A stretch of 64,000 nt of DNA from an uncultured Gammaproteobacteria bacterium (GCA_903862645.1 CAIOZF010000085.1:62001-126000); one strand, 5' to 3'; positions 1 to 10,052 are shown, counted from the first letter of the stretch. The notes: generated from the letters alone by a model not told the origin. Numbers and translations are program-made.

Positions 1-199
1 ATTGCTCACCTGTCTATTTCTCAGAAGTGTCAATATCGAAAGCTTTAATGCTAACAGCAAGATAATGTGCCACATTTACTGCGCTCTGTAGTAATCCCTT
101 CTGAGCAATAGGTGTTCTCCTTATTTTTGGCCGTTGCGTCCGGCCGGCAATCAGTTCACCCCTTTTCAGTGCGCGCACAAATGGCGAGGAGCCAGTGTC

Positions 200-1861
200 A
201 TGGCCAAAAAACGTTCTCTGGTAGTTTCAGTAGCGATCCTCCTGACTGTGCTGGTGTCTGGTGCTGTGTTCTACACGCAGTTCCTCCCCGGTCTTTCGAT
301 TGCCCGCAACGAGCCTCCTGCCATGGAGGTCAGCATTGCCCAATGGCTGCTGCGCAATAGTGTTCCGGAGGAGGCACGCAGTGCCTTGAGCCCTTTGGGT
401 TCAGTGCCTGATCCTGCCGACGTGGCGGCAGGAGAGATCGTGTATCTGGAGAAATGCGAGAGCTGCCATGCCTACGATGGCAGTGGCAGGATGGAGATCA
501 GTGCGGGGCTGTTCCCCAGACCTCCGGCATTACGGGATGCCGTGAAGATGCGCACTGACGGCGAGATTTTCTACCACATCCGCAATGGCATCCGAAACAC
601 CGGGATGCCCGCCTGGGATATGCCAGATGACGAGCTGTGGCAGCTGGTGGCCTATATCCGCGAATTGCCGGAAACTGCGATTCTGGCGGCCACTCCTGGC
701 GAAAATACCCGGATAGGCCCGGTGCCGGGCGCGCACTACGTCGGCTCCGCGTCCTGTCAGGATTGTCACAAGGAAGTGTATGAACGCTGGAGCAAATCCC
801 TGATGGCCAATGTCGTTCGCGATCCACGCGAGCACCCGGACGCCATCATTCCCGATCTGTCTGTGCCTAATCCCCTGCTGACCTTCACAGTTGATGACAT
901 CGCGCTGGTCTACGGGAGCAAATGGAAGCAGCGGTATTTCACCAAAATCGGTGATGACTACTACCCACAGCCCGCGCAATGGGATGTCATCAATGCGCAA
1001 TGGCGTCCCTACAACGTTGCCGTCGGCACTGATTGGTGGACCGAGCATTACCCGACGGACAATTTCAGCCGTCCCACCGGTGCATTGTGTGACGGCTGTC
1101 ATTCCGTGAACTACAACATCGCCGACAAAACCGTGACGGAATGGAACGTGGGCTGCGAGAAATGCCACGGCCCGGGCAGCGAGCATGTGCGCGAGTCGAG
1201 TCGCACCTCCATCCTCAACCCTGCACGCATGGACTATGTGCAGGCCAACGACGTCTGCATCCAGTGCCATGTTCAGGGTCAACCGCTGAATAACCCGATT
1301 GCGGGCACCTATTACGATTGGCCGGTGGGGTTTCATGTCGGCCTGGAATTGAGCGACTTCTGGAAGATGGAAGAGCACACCCCCGGCGAGCAGACCTTCA
1401 CCCACTACGCCGAGGGCACCGGACACAAGAACCGCATGCAGGGCAATGATTATGTGCAGAGTCAGATGTATACCCACGGCGTGACCTGCTTTAGCTGTCA
1501 CGAGGCACACGGCAGTGATTACGACGCCAGTCTGCGCAAACCGGTCAATGAGGTATGCACCAGCTGTCACAGCCCGGACTCGCCGAGCGGGCCGCGCGCA
1601 CCGAGCATTGCCGAGCATACCCATCACCTGCCGGACAGCGCAGGCAGCCAGTGCGTGTCCTGCCATATGCCCAAAATCGAGCAGACGATTGCCAACGTCA
1701 ACGTCAGCAGCCACACGTTTGTGTTCGCCACTCCTGCGCAAACCGACGCGCTCGGCATTCCGAACGCGTGCAATGTCTGCCACACCGACAAAGACACGGC
1801 GTGGACCAGTGCAGCACTCAAGACCTGGACGGAGCGCTCCCCCTGGAGAATGGAGCAGTGA
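200..1861 (+). CDS. Multiheme c-type cytochrome (nine CXXCH motifs; N-terminal monoheme-like domain followed by an octaheme/cytochrome c554-like region)
   Basis: CXXCH motifs CESCH, CQDCH, CDGCH, CEKCH, CIQCH, CFSCH, CTSCH, CVSCH, CNVCH; N-terminal membrane anchor/signal (MAKKRSLVVSVAILLTVLVSGAVFY). Internal ATG at 200 preferred over ORF start 134. Confidence 0.85.
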   Translation: MAKKRSLVVSVAILLTVLVSGAVFYTQFLPGLSIARNEPPAMEVSIAQWLLRNSVPEEARSALSPLGSVPDPADVAAGEIVYLEKCESCHAYDGSGRMEISAGLFPRPPALRDAVKMRTDGEIFYHIRNGIRNTGMPAWDMPDDELWQLVAYIRELPETAILAATPGENTRIGPVPGAHYVGSASCQDCHKEVYERWSKSLMANVVRDPREHPDAIIPDLSVPNPLLTFTVDDIALVYGSKWKQRYFTKIGDDYYPQPAQWDVINAQWRPYNVAVGTDWWTEHYPTDNFSRPTGALCDGCHSVNYNIADKTVTEWNVGCEKCHGPGSEHVRESSRTSILNPARMDYVQANDVCIQCHVQGQPLNNPIAGTYYDWPVGFHVGLELSDFWKMEEHTPGEQTFTHYAEGTGHKNRMQGNDYVQSQMYTHGVTCFSCHEAHGSDYDASLRKPVNEVCTSCHSPDSPSGPRAPSIAEHTHHLPDSAGSQCVSCHMPKIEQTIANVNVSSHTFVFATPAQTDALGIPNACNVCHTDKDTAWTSAALKTWTERSPWRMEQ

Positions 1862-1969
1862 TGAGGTTTCTGCGGAGCACTATTGTGGGCGCGGAACGTG
1901 ACACTGAACTGCGCCTTGGGCTATTGTTCGCGTTCTGACCTCGAATAATAATAGTCTCGGAGATTCACA

Positions 1970-3346
1970 ATGCGGCACAGGTTTTTATCCCTTCTCTTTT
2001 TAATACCTTTCGCTCTTCCAAGCTTTGCACAGGATTCATCTCCCTGGCGCTTGTTTGATGTTACCGACACCACCCGCATTCAGTTCACTCACCAGTTGCG
2101 GTTTGAAAACCTCGACGGTCAGTTCCGGGCAGGGCGTCTGGGCAGCAGTGACCAGATTTTGCTCTCGCGTACTACTGTGACAGGGGAGTATCGCAGAGAC
2201 GACGCCAGCGTTGTGTTCGAAGTACTCGATGCACGGCAGGCGCTCGCCGATTCCGGCAGCTCGCTCACCAGCAGAGTGGTGAACACCGCGAACCTGCAGC
2301 AGCTGTATGCCACCGTCAAGGTCAATGATTTCCTGCAGCAGGAGAATACACTCGACCTCAAGCTCGGCAGGCAGACCGTTGATCTTGGCAGCCGGAGGGT
2401 CATTGCCCGCAGCACATTCAGCACGGCCCCCACGAGCTTCGACGGGCTGCATTCCGCGCTGACACTTGAAAGCGGTTCGCGCCTGCAAGTGTTCTACCTG
2501 CAACCGGTGCCGAGCAGCCCCACAAACCTCGACGACCTGTTGGCAAACCGCACCGTGAGGGATCAACGCAGTGACGCCATCGAACTCTGGGGCATGTTCA
2601 GTGAACTGCCGGCTCTGGCCGAGGGGTTGCGCGGCGATTTCTATTACATTCGCTTGAACGAGAAAGACACTCGCAGCCAGTCGGGGACGAATCGTCGGCT
2701 GAACCACTACGGCGTTCGCCTGTTCCGTCCAGCGGCGGCGGAGCAATTGGATTTCGAGATCGAAACCGTTCTGCAACGTGGCAGCTCGCATGCCACCGCC
2801 GCCCGCACCGATATGCGAGCCTTGGATCATCAAGCGTATTTTCTCCATGCCGATGCAGGTTATAGCTTTGCAGCCGCGTGGAACCCCAGACTGCAGATCC
2901 TGTTCGATTATGCGTCAGGAGATGAGAACCCACTTGATGGCAGTATGGAGCGCGTTGGTGATGTCTATGGCGAACGGCGTTTTGATTTTGGTCCAACGAG
3001 TCTCTATGGCACCTTCGCACGGACCAATCTGGTATCCGCTGGATACCGCATCAACGCGACGCCAGCAGCTGGTATGCGTCTGATGGTGGCGCATCGAGAG
3101 TTCCGTCTCGCAGAGTCGCGGGATACGTGGTCGGGCACCGGTCTGCGCGACACCACCGGCCGTGCGGGCCGCAGTCTCGGCCAGCAGCTGGAGGCGCGCC
3201 TGCAATGGGATGTCGTGCCCGGCAATCTGACATTGGAGGGTGGATTCGCATGGTATGCCCCATCAGGTTTTGCTCGCAGGGTCGGTGGAGCAGCGCTGGA
3301 ATCACAGACGCAGTATGTCTATATGCAGAGTGTTTTGACTTTCTAG
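1970..3346 (+). CDS. Alginate-export-family outer-membrane beta-barrel porin
   Basis: Signal peptide; RIQFTHQLRFENLDGQFR...LKLGRQTVDLGSRRVIAR typical of alginate_exp-type porins; C-terminal aromatic residue (VLTF). Confidence 0.7.
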   Translation: MRHRFLSLLFLIPFALPSFAQDSSPWRLFDVTDTTRIQFTHQLRFENLDGQFRAGRLGSSDQILLSRTTVTGEYRRDDASVVFEVLDARQALADSGSSLTSRVVNTANLQQLYATVKVNDFLQQENTLDLKLGRQTVDLGSRRVIARSTFSTAPTSFDGLHSALTLESGSRLQVFYLQPVPSSPTNLDDLLANRTVRDQRSDAIELWGMFSELPALAEGLRGDFYYIRLNEKDTRSQSGTNRRLNHYGVRLFRPAAAEQLDFEIETVLQRGSSHATAARTDMRALDHQAYFLHADAGYSFAAAWNPRLQILFDYASGDENPLDGSMERVGDVYGERRFDFGPTSLYGTFARTNLVSAGYRINATPAAGMRLMVAHREFRLAESRDTWSGTGLRDTTGRAGRSLGQQLEARLQWDVVPGNLTLEGGFAWYAPSGFARRVGGAALESQTQYVYMQSVLTF

Positions 3347-3658
3347 GCAGCGTCCTTCGGCAATAGCATGTGGCCGATTCCTTTAGCTGGAGCGGCCATG
3401 CCCCGCACGATGTCGACCTCCCTGTTGTTGTTCTTGACTACCGGACAGCGCTAGCGTCGGCCGTGCAGTTTTAGCGTGTCGCGTTTGTAACATTTCTCAG
3501 CATGAAAAGGCCGCAGTGGGCCGATTCAGGCTGGTTTTTCGGTACAACTTCCGCCTGCCCGACGGTTTTTTTTAATGCCTGAACATGCCGTCCTTGACAG
3601 AGTCCTTCAGTGCGAGGAAAGTATTCCGCGCTCAACAATAATAACTGGAGGCTCCCCC

Positions 3659-4696
3659 GTGAAACTGAATAACCGCTGGCCCCTGCTGCCACTTGTGGCC
3701 GCTGTCATGCTGACGTGGACTGGTCCTGTCGCCGCTCAGGCGCTGGCCAAAGACGTTCCCACCATCCCTCACGAACCTGTGGAAGGATTCATCAAACTGC
3801 CCGAAGGCATGTATTTCGGCGAAGCACTGGGGGTGGCTACCAATTCTCAGGGGCACATCTTCATCTACACCCGCAGTGGCGACACGCGCTTGTTCGAATT
3901 TGACCAAAATGGCAATTACGTGCGCGAGATCGGCGTCGGATTGTACGGTCTGGAATTCGCCCACAAGGTGCGGGTGGATCGTGACGACTTCATCTGGGTG
4001 GTCGATGAAGGCTCCAATCAGGTCATGAAATTCAACCCGGAAGGACGAGTGGTGATGGTGCTGGGCTATCGCCCGGAGGCGGTCAATGGCGCCATTGAGC
4101 TGCCCGCGGGCGCGGGACCGGATGAGCGCTACCTGTTCGGGCGTCCGACCGACGTGACCTGGGACACCGAAGGCAACATCTTCGTCTCTGACGGGTACAT
4201 CAATCATCGCGTCGTGAAGTTCACGCCGGATGGCCATTATGTTAGCCAGGTCGGCAACGGTCAGCGTGGCGAGGCCATCGACCAGTTCGATACGCCCCAC
4301 ACCATCGCCTCTGATAATCTCGGCAACATCTATGTGGGTGACCGAGGCAATGCTCGCGTCAAGGTCTACAGCAGTGACCTGGAATTGCTGGATATGTACG
4401 AAGAGACTGGTGATCCATGGGAGATCTGCATCTCTCAGGGCGAACACCAGTATCTGTTCGTCTCCAACTCCAACTCCGACAGCAATCCGGCGGCCTCTTG
4501 GGCTGTCACCGGTGAGGTCTACAAGATGGAGCTGGACGGCACCATCATCGGCAGGTTTGGCGAGGCCGGCAAGTTGCCCGGTCAGTTCCAGACTATCCAT
4601 GGCATGGACTGTCGCGACCCCAGCGAATTGCTGGTGGCAGAGATTTCTGCCTGGCGCGTACAGAAGATCCTTCTCGGCGAAGATCCCAGACCATAA
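3659..4696 (+). CDS. NHL-repeat (six-bladed beta-propeller) exported protein
   Basis: Repeats such as GRPTDVTWDTEGNIFVSDGYINHRVVKFTPDG; GTG start at 3659 with upstream GGAG and a signal peptide. Confidence 0.75.
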   Translation: MKLNNRWPLLPLVAAVMLTWTGPVAAQALAKDVPTIPHEPVEGFIKLPEGMYFGEALGVATNSQGHIFIYTRSGDTRLFEFDQNGNYVREIGVGLYGLEFAHKVRVDRDDFIWVVDEGSNQVMKFNPEGRVVMVLGYRPEAVNGAIELPAGAGPDERYLFGRPTDVTWDTEGNIFVSDGYINHRVVKFTPDGHYVSQVGNGQRGEAIDQFDTPHTIASDNLGNIYVGDRGNARVKVYSSDLELLDMYEETGDPWEICISQGEHQYLFVSNSNSDSNPAASWAVTGEVYKMELDGTIIGRFGEAGKLPGQFQTIHGMDCRDPSELLVAEISAWRVQKILLGEDPRP

Positions 4697-4738
4697 CCAT
4701 TCGATACCGCCCGGCCAGAGTCGGGTGAGGAGTGACAC

Positions 4739-5776
4739 ATGAAAAATTCGATTCAATTATGGGCGCTGGTTGCTGCAGTCACGCTTGCCGTGCAGGCTCA
4801 GGCACAGGTTCCGGAGATTCAGTTCAGTGCTGAGGACCCCCTCAGCGGCTTTCCTGACGATATTCACATGGGCGAGGCGGCCGGCGTAGCACGCAATTCC
4901 GACGGCGAGATATTCGTCTATACCCGTACCGGCAATCCGACTATCACCCTGGGTGCCTCCCGGTACGTCTCCCACGGCGGTGCACGGTTGTTCAAGTTCA
5001 GTGCCGAGGGTGAGTTCGAGCGCGAGATGGGGCAGGAGAGCTATGGCGCCCTCTATGCCCAACAAGTACGCGTGGACAGTGAAGATTACATCTGGTCAGT
5101 CGATCAGATGTCCGGGCAAGTGGTCAAGTTTGACCAGGATGGTCGTATCGTCATGGTGATGAGCCGCAAGCCTGAGGCCATGCGCCTGCCAGCGCCGCTG
5201 TTCGAGCAACCGGCCCGTGAAGGAGTAGGTGCCGAGGGAGAGTCCTTTCAGGGACCGACCGATGTGAGCTGGGATTCTCAGGGTAACTTCTACGTTGCTG
5301 ACGGCATGCGTAATGCGCGCGTCGCCAAATATGACTCAGAGGGTCGTTGGATCAAGAACTGGGGCAGTTATGGTGCTGCGGCTGGGCAGTTCAACGTCGT
5401 GCATGGCATCGCTATCGATTCTGCCGACAACATCTATGTTGCCGACTACAACAATCAGCGCATTCAGGTGTTCGACACTGAGGGTAATGTACTGCGCGAA
5501 ATGAAGGGCTTCGGCTCACCCATGGCGATGTGCATCACGCCTGGACCGGAGCAGGTGATGTATGTCTCCAATTCGAATCCAGCTGATGATCTCGACGTTG
5601 GCGGCGAGATCTACAAGATGGAATTGGATGGCACCATTATTGGCAAGTTCGGCAAAGCCGGTAAGAACATCGGCGAGTTCGGCACTGTGAATGCCATCGA
5701 CTGTCAGGAGGAGAACAACCTGCTGGTGGGTGAGCTTGGGAACTGGCGTGTGCAGAGAGTGACGCTGCAGCCCTGA
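4739..5776 (+). CDS. NHL-repeat beta-propeller exported protein (tandem paralogue of 3659..4696)
   Basis: NHL-like repeats (FQGPTDVSWDSQGNFYVADGMRNARVAKYDSEGRW); shares the GEIYKMELDGTIIGKFGKAGK-type C-terminal segment with the upstream gene. Confidence 0.8.
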   Translation: MKNSIQLWALVAAVTLAVQAQAQVPEIQFSAEDPLSGFPDDIHMGEAAGVARNSDGEIFVYTRTGNPTITLGASRYVSHGGARLFKFSAEGEFEREMGQESYGALYAQQVRVDSEDYIWSVDQMSGQVVKFDQDGRIVMVMSRKPEAMRLPAPLFEQPAREGVGAEGESFQGPTDVSWDSQGNFYVADGMRNARVAKYDSEGRWIKNWGSYGAAAGQFNVVHGIAIDSADNIYVADYNNQRIQVFDTEGNVLREMKGFGSPMAMCITPGPEQVMYVSNSNPADDLDVGGEIYKMELDGTIIGKFGKAGKNIGEFGTVNAIDCQEENNLLVGELGNWRVQRVTLQP

Positions 5777-5784
5777 TCGATCCT

Positions 5785-5808
5785 CTGGGAGCGGGCCTTG
5801 CCCGCGAT
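5785..5808. repeat. REP-like palindrome (TGGGAGCGGGCCTTGCCCGCGAT)
   Basis: Same core as other copies in this window (GTGGGAGCGGGC...GCCCGCGAT). Confidence 0.8.
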
Positions 5809-5866
5809 AAATTTGGGGTCAGAGTAAAAATACAGTACGGTATTTTTACTCTGACCCCAAATTTAT
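5807..5866. terminator. 27-bp perfect inverted repeat with 6-nt loop between convergent genes
   Basis: ATAAATTTGGGGTCAGAGTAAAAATAC (5807-5833) / agtacg / GTATTTTTACTCTGACCCCAAATTTAT (5840-5866); every position pairs. Confidence 0.75.
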
Positions 5867-5881
5867 TACAGGGTGTTTTAA

Positions 5882-7996
5882 TCAATCGCCCAGACTGAAG
5901 ACGTATACAGCATTACCGCTGGCGGCATGACGGATTTCCGGTGTTACGATCGCAGGTACCTGGCGTGGGCTGGTGCCACCAACGGCGGTGGTGACGGCGA
6001 TGTATTGTTTGCCGTCAATGGCGAAAGTCAGCGGGTGGCCCTGTACGGAGGTGCCCAGGCGGGTCTCCCACAGAATCTCCCCAGTCTCCACATCGAAAGC
6101 ACGGAAACGACGATCCAGATCACCCACGAACAGGATGTCCCCCGCAGTAGAGAGCACGCCCGTCAAGAAAGAGGCGCGCTGTTCATAGCTCCACTTTTCT
6201 TCCAGTGTTCTAACATCGTAAGCGGCCAGTTTGCCGACGTTGCCATCCGAACCCGGCATTTCGAAGAAGCGACGACTTGCTGCCGTGCCGCCGGAACCGG
6301 GAACGAGCTCAACTGCGCGCGCCGCATTTTCAAGACAGGTCTGGCTCAGAGGCGCAATCAGCACACCACTTGGCTCGTGATAGCTCATGGAGTGCCAGTC
6401 CTTGCCGCCAGCGCTGCTCGGGCATGACGAGGTCCACTCGTCGATCTGTGCATTGATGATGTCGTCACGGTAGGTGACAGCGCCAGTTGCATAATCGATG
6501 TTGCTGAAGGCATTTTGGAACATGGTCTCGGTGAGGCCGATGAATTCGCCGTTAACACGGTCGTTCTTCCATAGGATGCCGTACTTGCCGAGCGAGAACA
6601 CCGTCTTGCGGCCGTCTACGTCGATCAGGACGCGCTCGAACACTTCGTCCAGGTCCAATGCCTCGCCGGGTACATGCTGAAAGTGCCAGTCCAGCTCACC
6701 ATTGTCGACATTCAGGGCGATGGTGGAGTTGGTGTAGAGGCCGGCGTCGTGGATGGACATGTGACGGCTGACCGGTACCCATGGCTTGGCCTGAGCTGTG
6801 CCCCAGTAGGTCCGCTTCAGTTCCGGGTCATAGCTGCCGGTGATCCAGGTCTCGCCGCCCTTGCGGTAGATGTTGTCCAGGCCGCCCCAGGTCTCGCCGC
6901 CTGGATACTCGGAATGCGCGACCGGGTTGAACTCCCAAAGGCGCTCGCCGGTGTTAACGTCGTGCGCAGTCATGAAGCATTCTTCTTCGATGTAGGTCGC
7001 GCAGCCCGCCATTCCCAGAATGACCTTGCCGTCGGCAACGATCGGGCCGCTGGAATTCGCGAACCCCTTGCTGCTGTCAGCGACGACCGTTTCCCATATC
7101 TTCTCGCCGGTGCGGGCATCCAGTGCCAGCAGGCGGGCGTCGGTCGTGGCGTGAATGACCTTATTGTCATAGAGAGCAATATTGCGCATGTCTTCACGCG
7201 TCGCGGGGCCGGCGCGGTGTTCCCAGATCAGCTCGCCGGTAGCGGCGTTCAGTGCTTGAATGATGTTGCTGGTGTTGATCAGGTACATGATGCCGTCATA
7301 AACCAGCGGCGCGGGCTCGGATGCGCCCTCGTGCATGTTCCACACCCATTCCAGCGTGAGGTCGCCGACATTGCGGCGGTTGATCTGATCCAGTTCGCTG
7401 AAGCTCCAGGCCTGGTAGTTGCCACGCATCATCAGCCAGTCGGAGGGGTCCGGGTTGCGCATCATCTCGTCGGTAATAGGAACGAAGTTTTCCACGGTAC
7501 CGGCGACGGTCACGCCGAGCGGCTCCGGCGCTGCTGCTGGACGCTGAGCACCTGCAGCGGCTGCTTGAATCCCACTGCCAACCTGGGCCGTGGTGTTTGC
7601 GGTCAAGGCCTGGGTGCCGGCGACTGCGCCGTTCACCTGCATGATGTATGCGACGATGTTGCCGACCGTCTCATCAGACAGAGGCGTCGTGCTGCCGGGC
7701 GGCATGGAGGACTTCACCTGACGAAACAGGTCACCCGCTGCGCGCGTGCCCCAGCGTGCGAGGAAAGGCGAGCCGGCCAGAAGCGGCGCGGTTGGAGTTC
7801 CTTGTAGCTGTGCGCCGTGACAGGCGGCACAGGTGCTCTGGAACAGCGCCGCCCCCGCGTTTGCCTGTGCAGCGGTGAAGGCGCCTGCGGATGCTCCTGC
7901 CTGAGCACTCGCCTGACTTGCGTAGCCGGCGAGCAGCACGCTGAGCAGTGCTGTGCCGAGTTGTGCCTGCAATCGGTTCGGTCGAGAGAAGATCAT
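5882..7996 (-). CDS. PQQ-dependent dehydrogenase-family quinoprotein with N-terminal cytochrome c domain
   Basis: N-terminal [18 protein letters not shown]...GNIVAYIMQ cytochrome c fold, then PQQ beta-propeller repeats ([14 protein letters not shown]..., [40 protein letters not shown]). Confidence 0.85.
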   Translation of the reverse strand: MIFSRPNRLQAQLGTALLSVLLAGYASQASAQAGASAGAFTAAQANAGAALFQSTCAACHGAQLQGTPTAPLLAGSPFLARWGTRAAGDLFRQVKSSMPPGSTTPLSDETVGNIVAYIMQVNGAVAGTQALTANTTAQVGSGIQAAAAGAQRPAAAPEPLGVTVAGTVENFVPITDEMMRNPDPSDWLMMRGNYQAWSFSELDQINRRNVGDLTLEWVWNMHEGASEPAPLVYDGIMYLINTSNIIQALNAATGELIWEHRAGPATREDMRNIALYDNKVIHATTDARLLALDARTGEKIWETVVADSSKGFANSSGPIVADGKVILGMAGCATYIEEECFMTAHDVNTGERLWEFNPVAHSEYPGGETWGGLDNIYRKGGETWITGSYDPELKRTYWGTAQAKPWVPVSRHMSIHDAGLYTNSTIALNVDNGELDWHFQHVPGEALDLDEVFERVLIDVDGRKTVFSLGKYGILWKNDRVNGEFIGLTETMFQNAFSNIDYATGAVTYRDDIINAQIDEWTSSCPSSAGGKDWHSMSYHEPSGVLIAPLSQTCLENAARAVELVPGSGGTAASRRFFEMPGSDGNVGKLAAYDVRTLEEKWSYEQRASFLTGVLSTAGDILFVGDLDRRFRAFDVETGEILWETRLGTSVQGHPLTFAIDGKQYIAVTTAVGGTSPRQVPAIVTPEIRHAASGNAVYVFSLGD

Positions 7997-8077
7997 GGGA
8001 TGCCTCTATGCATATTGATGTTGTTATGGTGTCTTGGTTATTTGAAAGCCGCAAACGTCTTCAGACTGGCACGAGGC

Positions 8078-8542
8078 TTAGTGCATCAGCCAGCCACGGA
8101 TCTCGCCAGTAGGGTTATTTTCACTGTGAATCTGCACATACAGACTTTCTGCGTGCAGCGCGGCGATCAGCTCCGGCGTCAACGTGAGGGTGCCACTGAT
8201 GGTGCCGCTGGTCGCACGGGTCGCGTCGATGGTGAGCACCACCGGGCCGGGTTGAGCCTTCGGTCCCTGGTGGATATGGGCCATGGTGACGGGCGAGCTC
8301 AGTCCTGTGAATTCCCCGCTGATGGTTAGCGTATTGCCACTCAGCTCTGCCCTGACTTCACCTTCTCCAGTGATGGTGGTGACAGTCTGCGCCGTGCGCG
8401 GCACCGGCGCGAGTCTGCCGCGAAGATTGTTGCCCATATTTTGAGCGTAAGAGGTGGTGCTGAGAAGGGCGACGAACAGGCCCAGCAGCAGAATGGACAG
8501 AACGCCATTGTGATGGCGGGACAGGGTATGGATGTGGTTCAT
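8078..8542 (-). CDS. CHRD domain-containing exported protein
   Basis: [19 protein letters not shown]...[33 protein letters not shown] matches CHRD signature. Confidence 0.8.
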   Translation of the reverse strand: MNHIHTLSRHHNGVLSILLLGLFVALLSTTSYAQNMGNNLRGRLAPVPRTAQTVTTITGEGEVRAELSGNTLTISGEFTGLSSPVTMAHIHQGPKAQPGPVVLTIDATRATSGTISGTLTLTPELIAALHAESLYVQIHSENNPTGEIRGWLMH

Positions 8543-8667
8543 GGCAGACCTCGGTTATTGTTTTGCGGCATTATACTCACGTTCTGCAACGAGCGGCGAG
8601 CCCGGATTTGGCGTGGAGACTACCACCCCATACTGGCCATTTTCAATGCTGGGTATTGGGGCTGGAG

Positions 8668-9110
8668 TCAGGGCGCGATCAATTCACGGGGTGCCTTGTC
8701 GAGTTCCTTTATAAAGAACGCAAGGAAGCGCGCCATGCGCTCCAGCCCTGGCTCGGAGATCGCCTCCAGGACTTCGCCGCTGGTGTGGTAAAGGGGAGGG
8801 GCCTGCATGGTGGTGACAATCGCAACGTATTCACGATAGCCATCTTCAAACTGGCTGCGTGCCGGGGAAAAGTTACGCTGTGCCACGTGTTCGATAGTCA
8901 GTGTCACGAAAGTATTGGCAGCAAGTTCCGGATTGAGGGTGATGAAGTTGCTCGACCCGTTCAGCCCCGGGCTATGGTGTCCGGCGCCGTCAAACCATGC
9001 ATCGACGTGGGCGTTGATGACGATGACTTCTGCACTGTCACGGCTGGCGATTATGCGGCTTCCAGGAAGGTACCGTCGCGACCGCCGACGTTGAAGCCGG
9101 GGCCGCCGCA
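8668..9110 (-). pseudogene. Decayed M28-family peptidase remnant (N-terminal truncation, internal deletions)
   Basis: [52 protein letters not shown] reads as an M28 peptidase missing the segment between the DGAG and GHHxPGLNG motifs; upstream piece [17 protein letters not shown] lies in another frame. Confidence 0.6.
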
Positions 9111-9522
9111 GGGCCACTCCATGGGCGGACATGGCGCCCTGATGATGGCGCTGCGTAATCCCGGCCGCTATCGCTCGGTATCCGCGTTTGCCCCCATCGT
9201 GGCACCTTCACAATGCCCCTGGGGACGCAAGGCCTTTGGGCACTATCTGGGTGAGGTTGAGCAGGCGTGGCAGCAATACGATGCTGCTGTTTTGCTGCGT
9301 CAGGCGCGCCAGCAGGTCCCGATGCTGGTGGATCAGGGGGAGGCGGATACTTTTCTGAGCGAGCAACTGCAGCCCGCGCTTTTATTGCAGGCAGGACGGG
9401 ACTGCAATTACCCGATTCTGTATCGCAGTCGCCCCGGCTATGACCACAGCTACTATTTCATCGCGACCTTCATCGAAGAGCATCTGCGCTTTCATGCTGC
9501 GCATCTGGCTGTTGCAGACTAA
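9108..9522 (+). pseudogene. S-formylglutathione hydrolase C-terminal fragment
   Basis: [48 protein letters not shown]...[21 protein letters not shown] is the C-terminal part of the esterase D/FGH family; N-terminal part absent. Confidence 0.75.
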
Positions 9523-9557
9523 TCCTGTAGATTATGCGGCGGACACCTGAGCTTTTT

Positions 9558-9995
9558 TCAGCCCAGATTGCGCTCGAGAATATGCGTGGGTGCGCCGTCT
9601 ATGCTCAGCTGATTCTTATCTGCCGAGTACTGCTGTATTCCCTCCTCGCCTTTTTTTGCGGCCCACTCGGTCAGCAACTCCCGATCGGCTACATACGAGA
9701 AACTGGGAACAGCCATTCCGCAGGAGTTTTGCACGAGATCGATGGTGACCCCTCGAAGGAACAGAACAAGATTGTCATGCGCGGGGGCTGCTGCACATGC
9801 GCGGAGCTTTCGTTGCCACTGCCTGTCACGTTCAGCCAGATGACGCGTGTGCTGCTCACTACGCGCAGTGCATCCATGCCCTTGGGCGACACGTTGATCC
9901 GATCGTCTGCCGTCGTGGTGCCGACAGAGAAGATCTTCTGGTCAGCGATAAACTGGTGGTTTTTTTTCAGATATTTACTTGTATTGCTGAGCCAT
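9558..9995 (-). pseudogene. Pyridoxamine 5'-phosphate oxidase-family protein, frameshifted and internally deleted
   Basis: Start MAQQYK* with upstream AGGAG, then in another frame HQFIADQKIFSVGTTTADDRINVSPKGMDALRVVSSTRVIWLNVTGSGNESSAHV; after a deletion/frameshift LVQNSCGMAVPSFSYVADRELLTEWAAKKG...THILERNLG*. Confidence 0.7.
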
Positions 9996-10052
9996 TTTTT
10001 CTCCTGGTTTTTAGGAAGGCTTTCATCATGAAGCGGGTTCTTAAACTCAGTG

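Noticed and set aside
530-1783. 417-aa minus-strand ORF antisense to the multiheme cytochrome
   Set aside because: Shadow ORF from codon bias; no recognisable domain, while the plus strand has nine heme motifs.
3632-4756. 374-aa minus-strand ORF antisense to the first NHL protein
   Set aside because: Shadow ORF; sense strand has clear NHL repeats and a signal peptide.
6674-7807. 377-aa plus-strand ORF antisense to the quinoprotein
   Set aside because: Shadow ORF; opposite strand has clear PQQ propeller and heme motifs.
8563-9522. 319-aa plus-strand ORF taken as a single protein
   Set aside because: Only the last ~135 aa resemble a known family (FGH); the first part is antisense to the M28 remnant.
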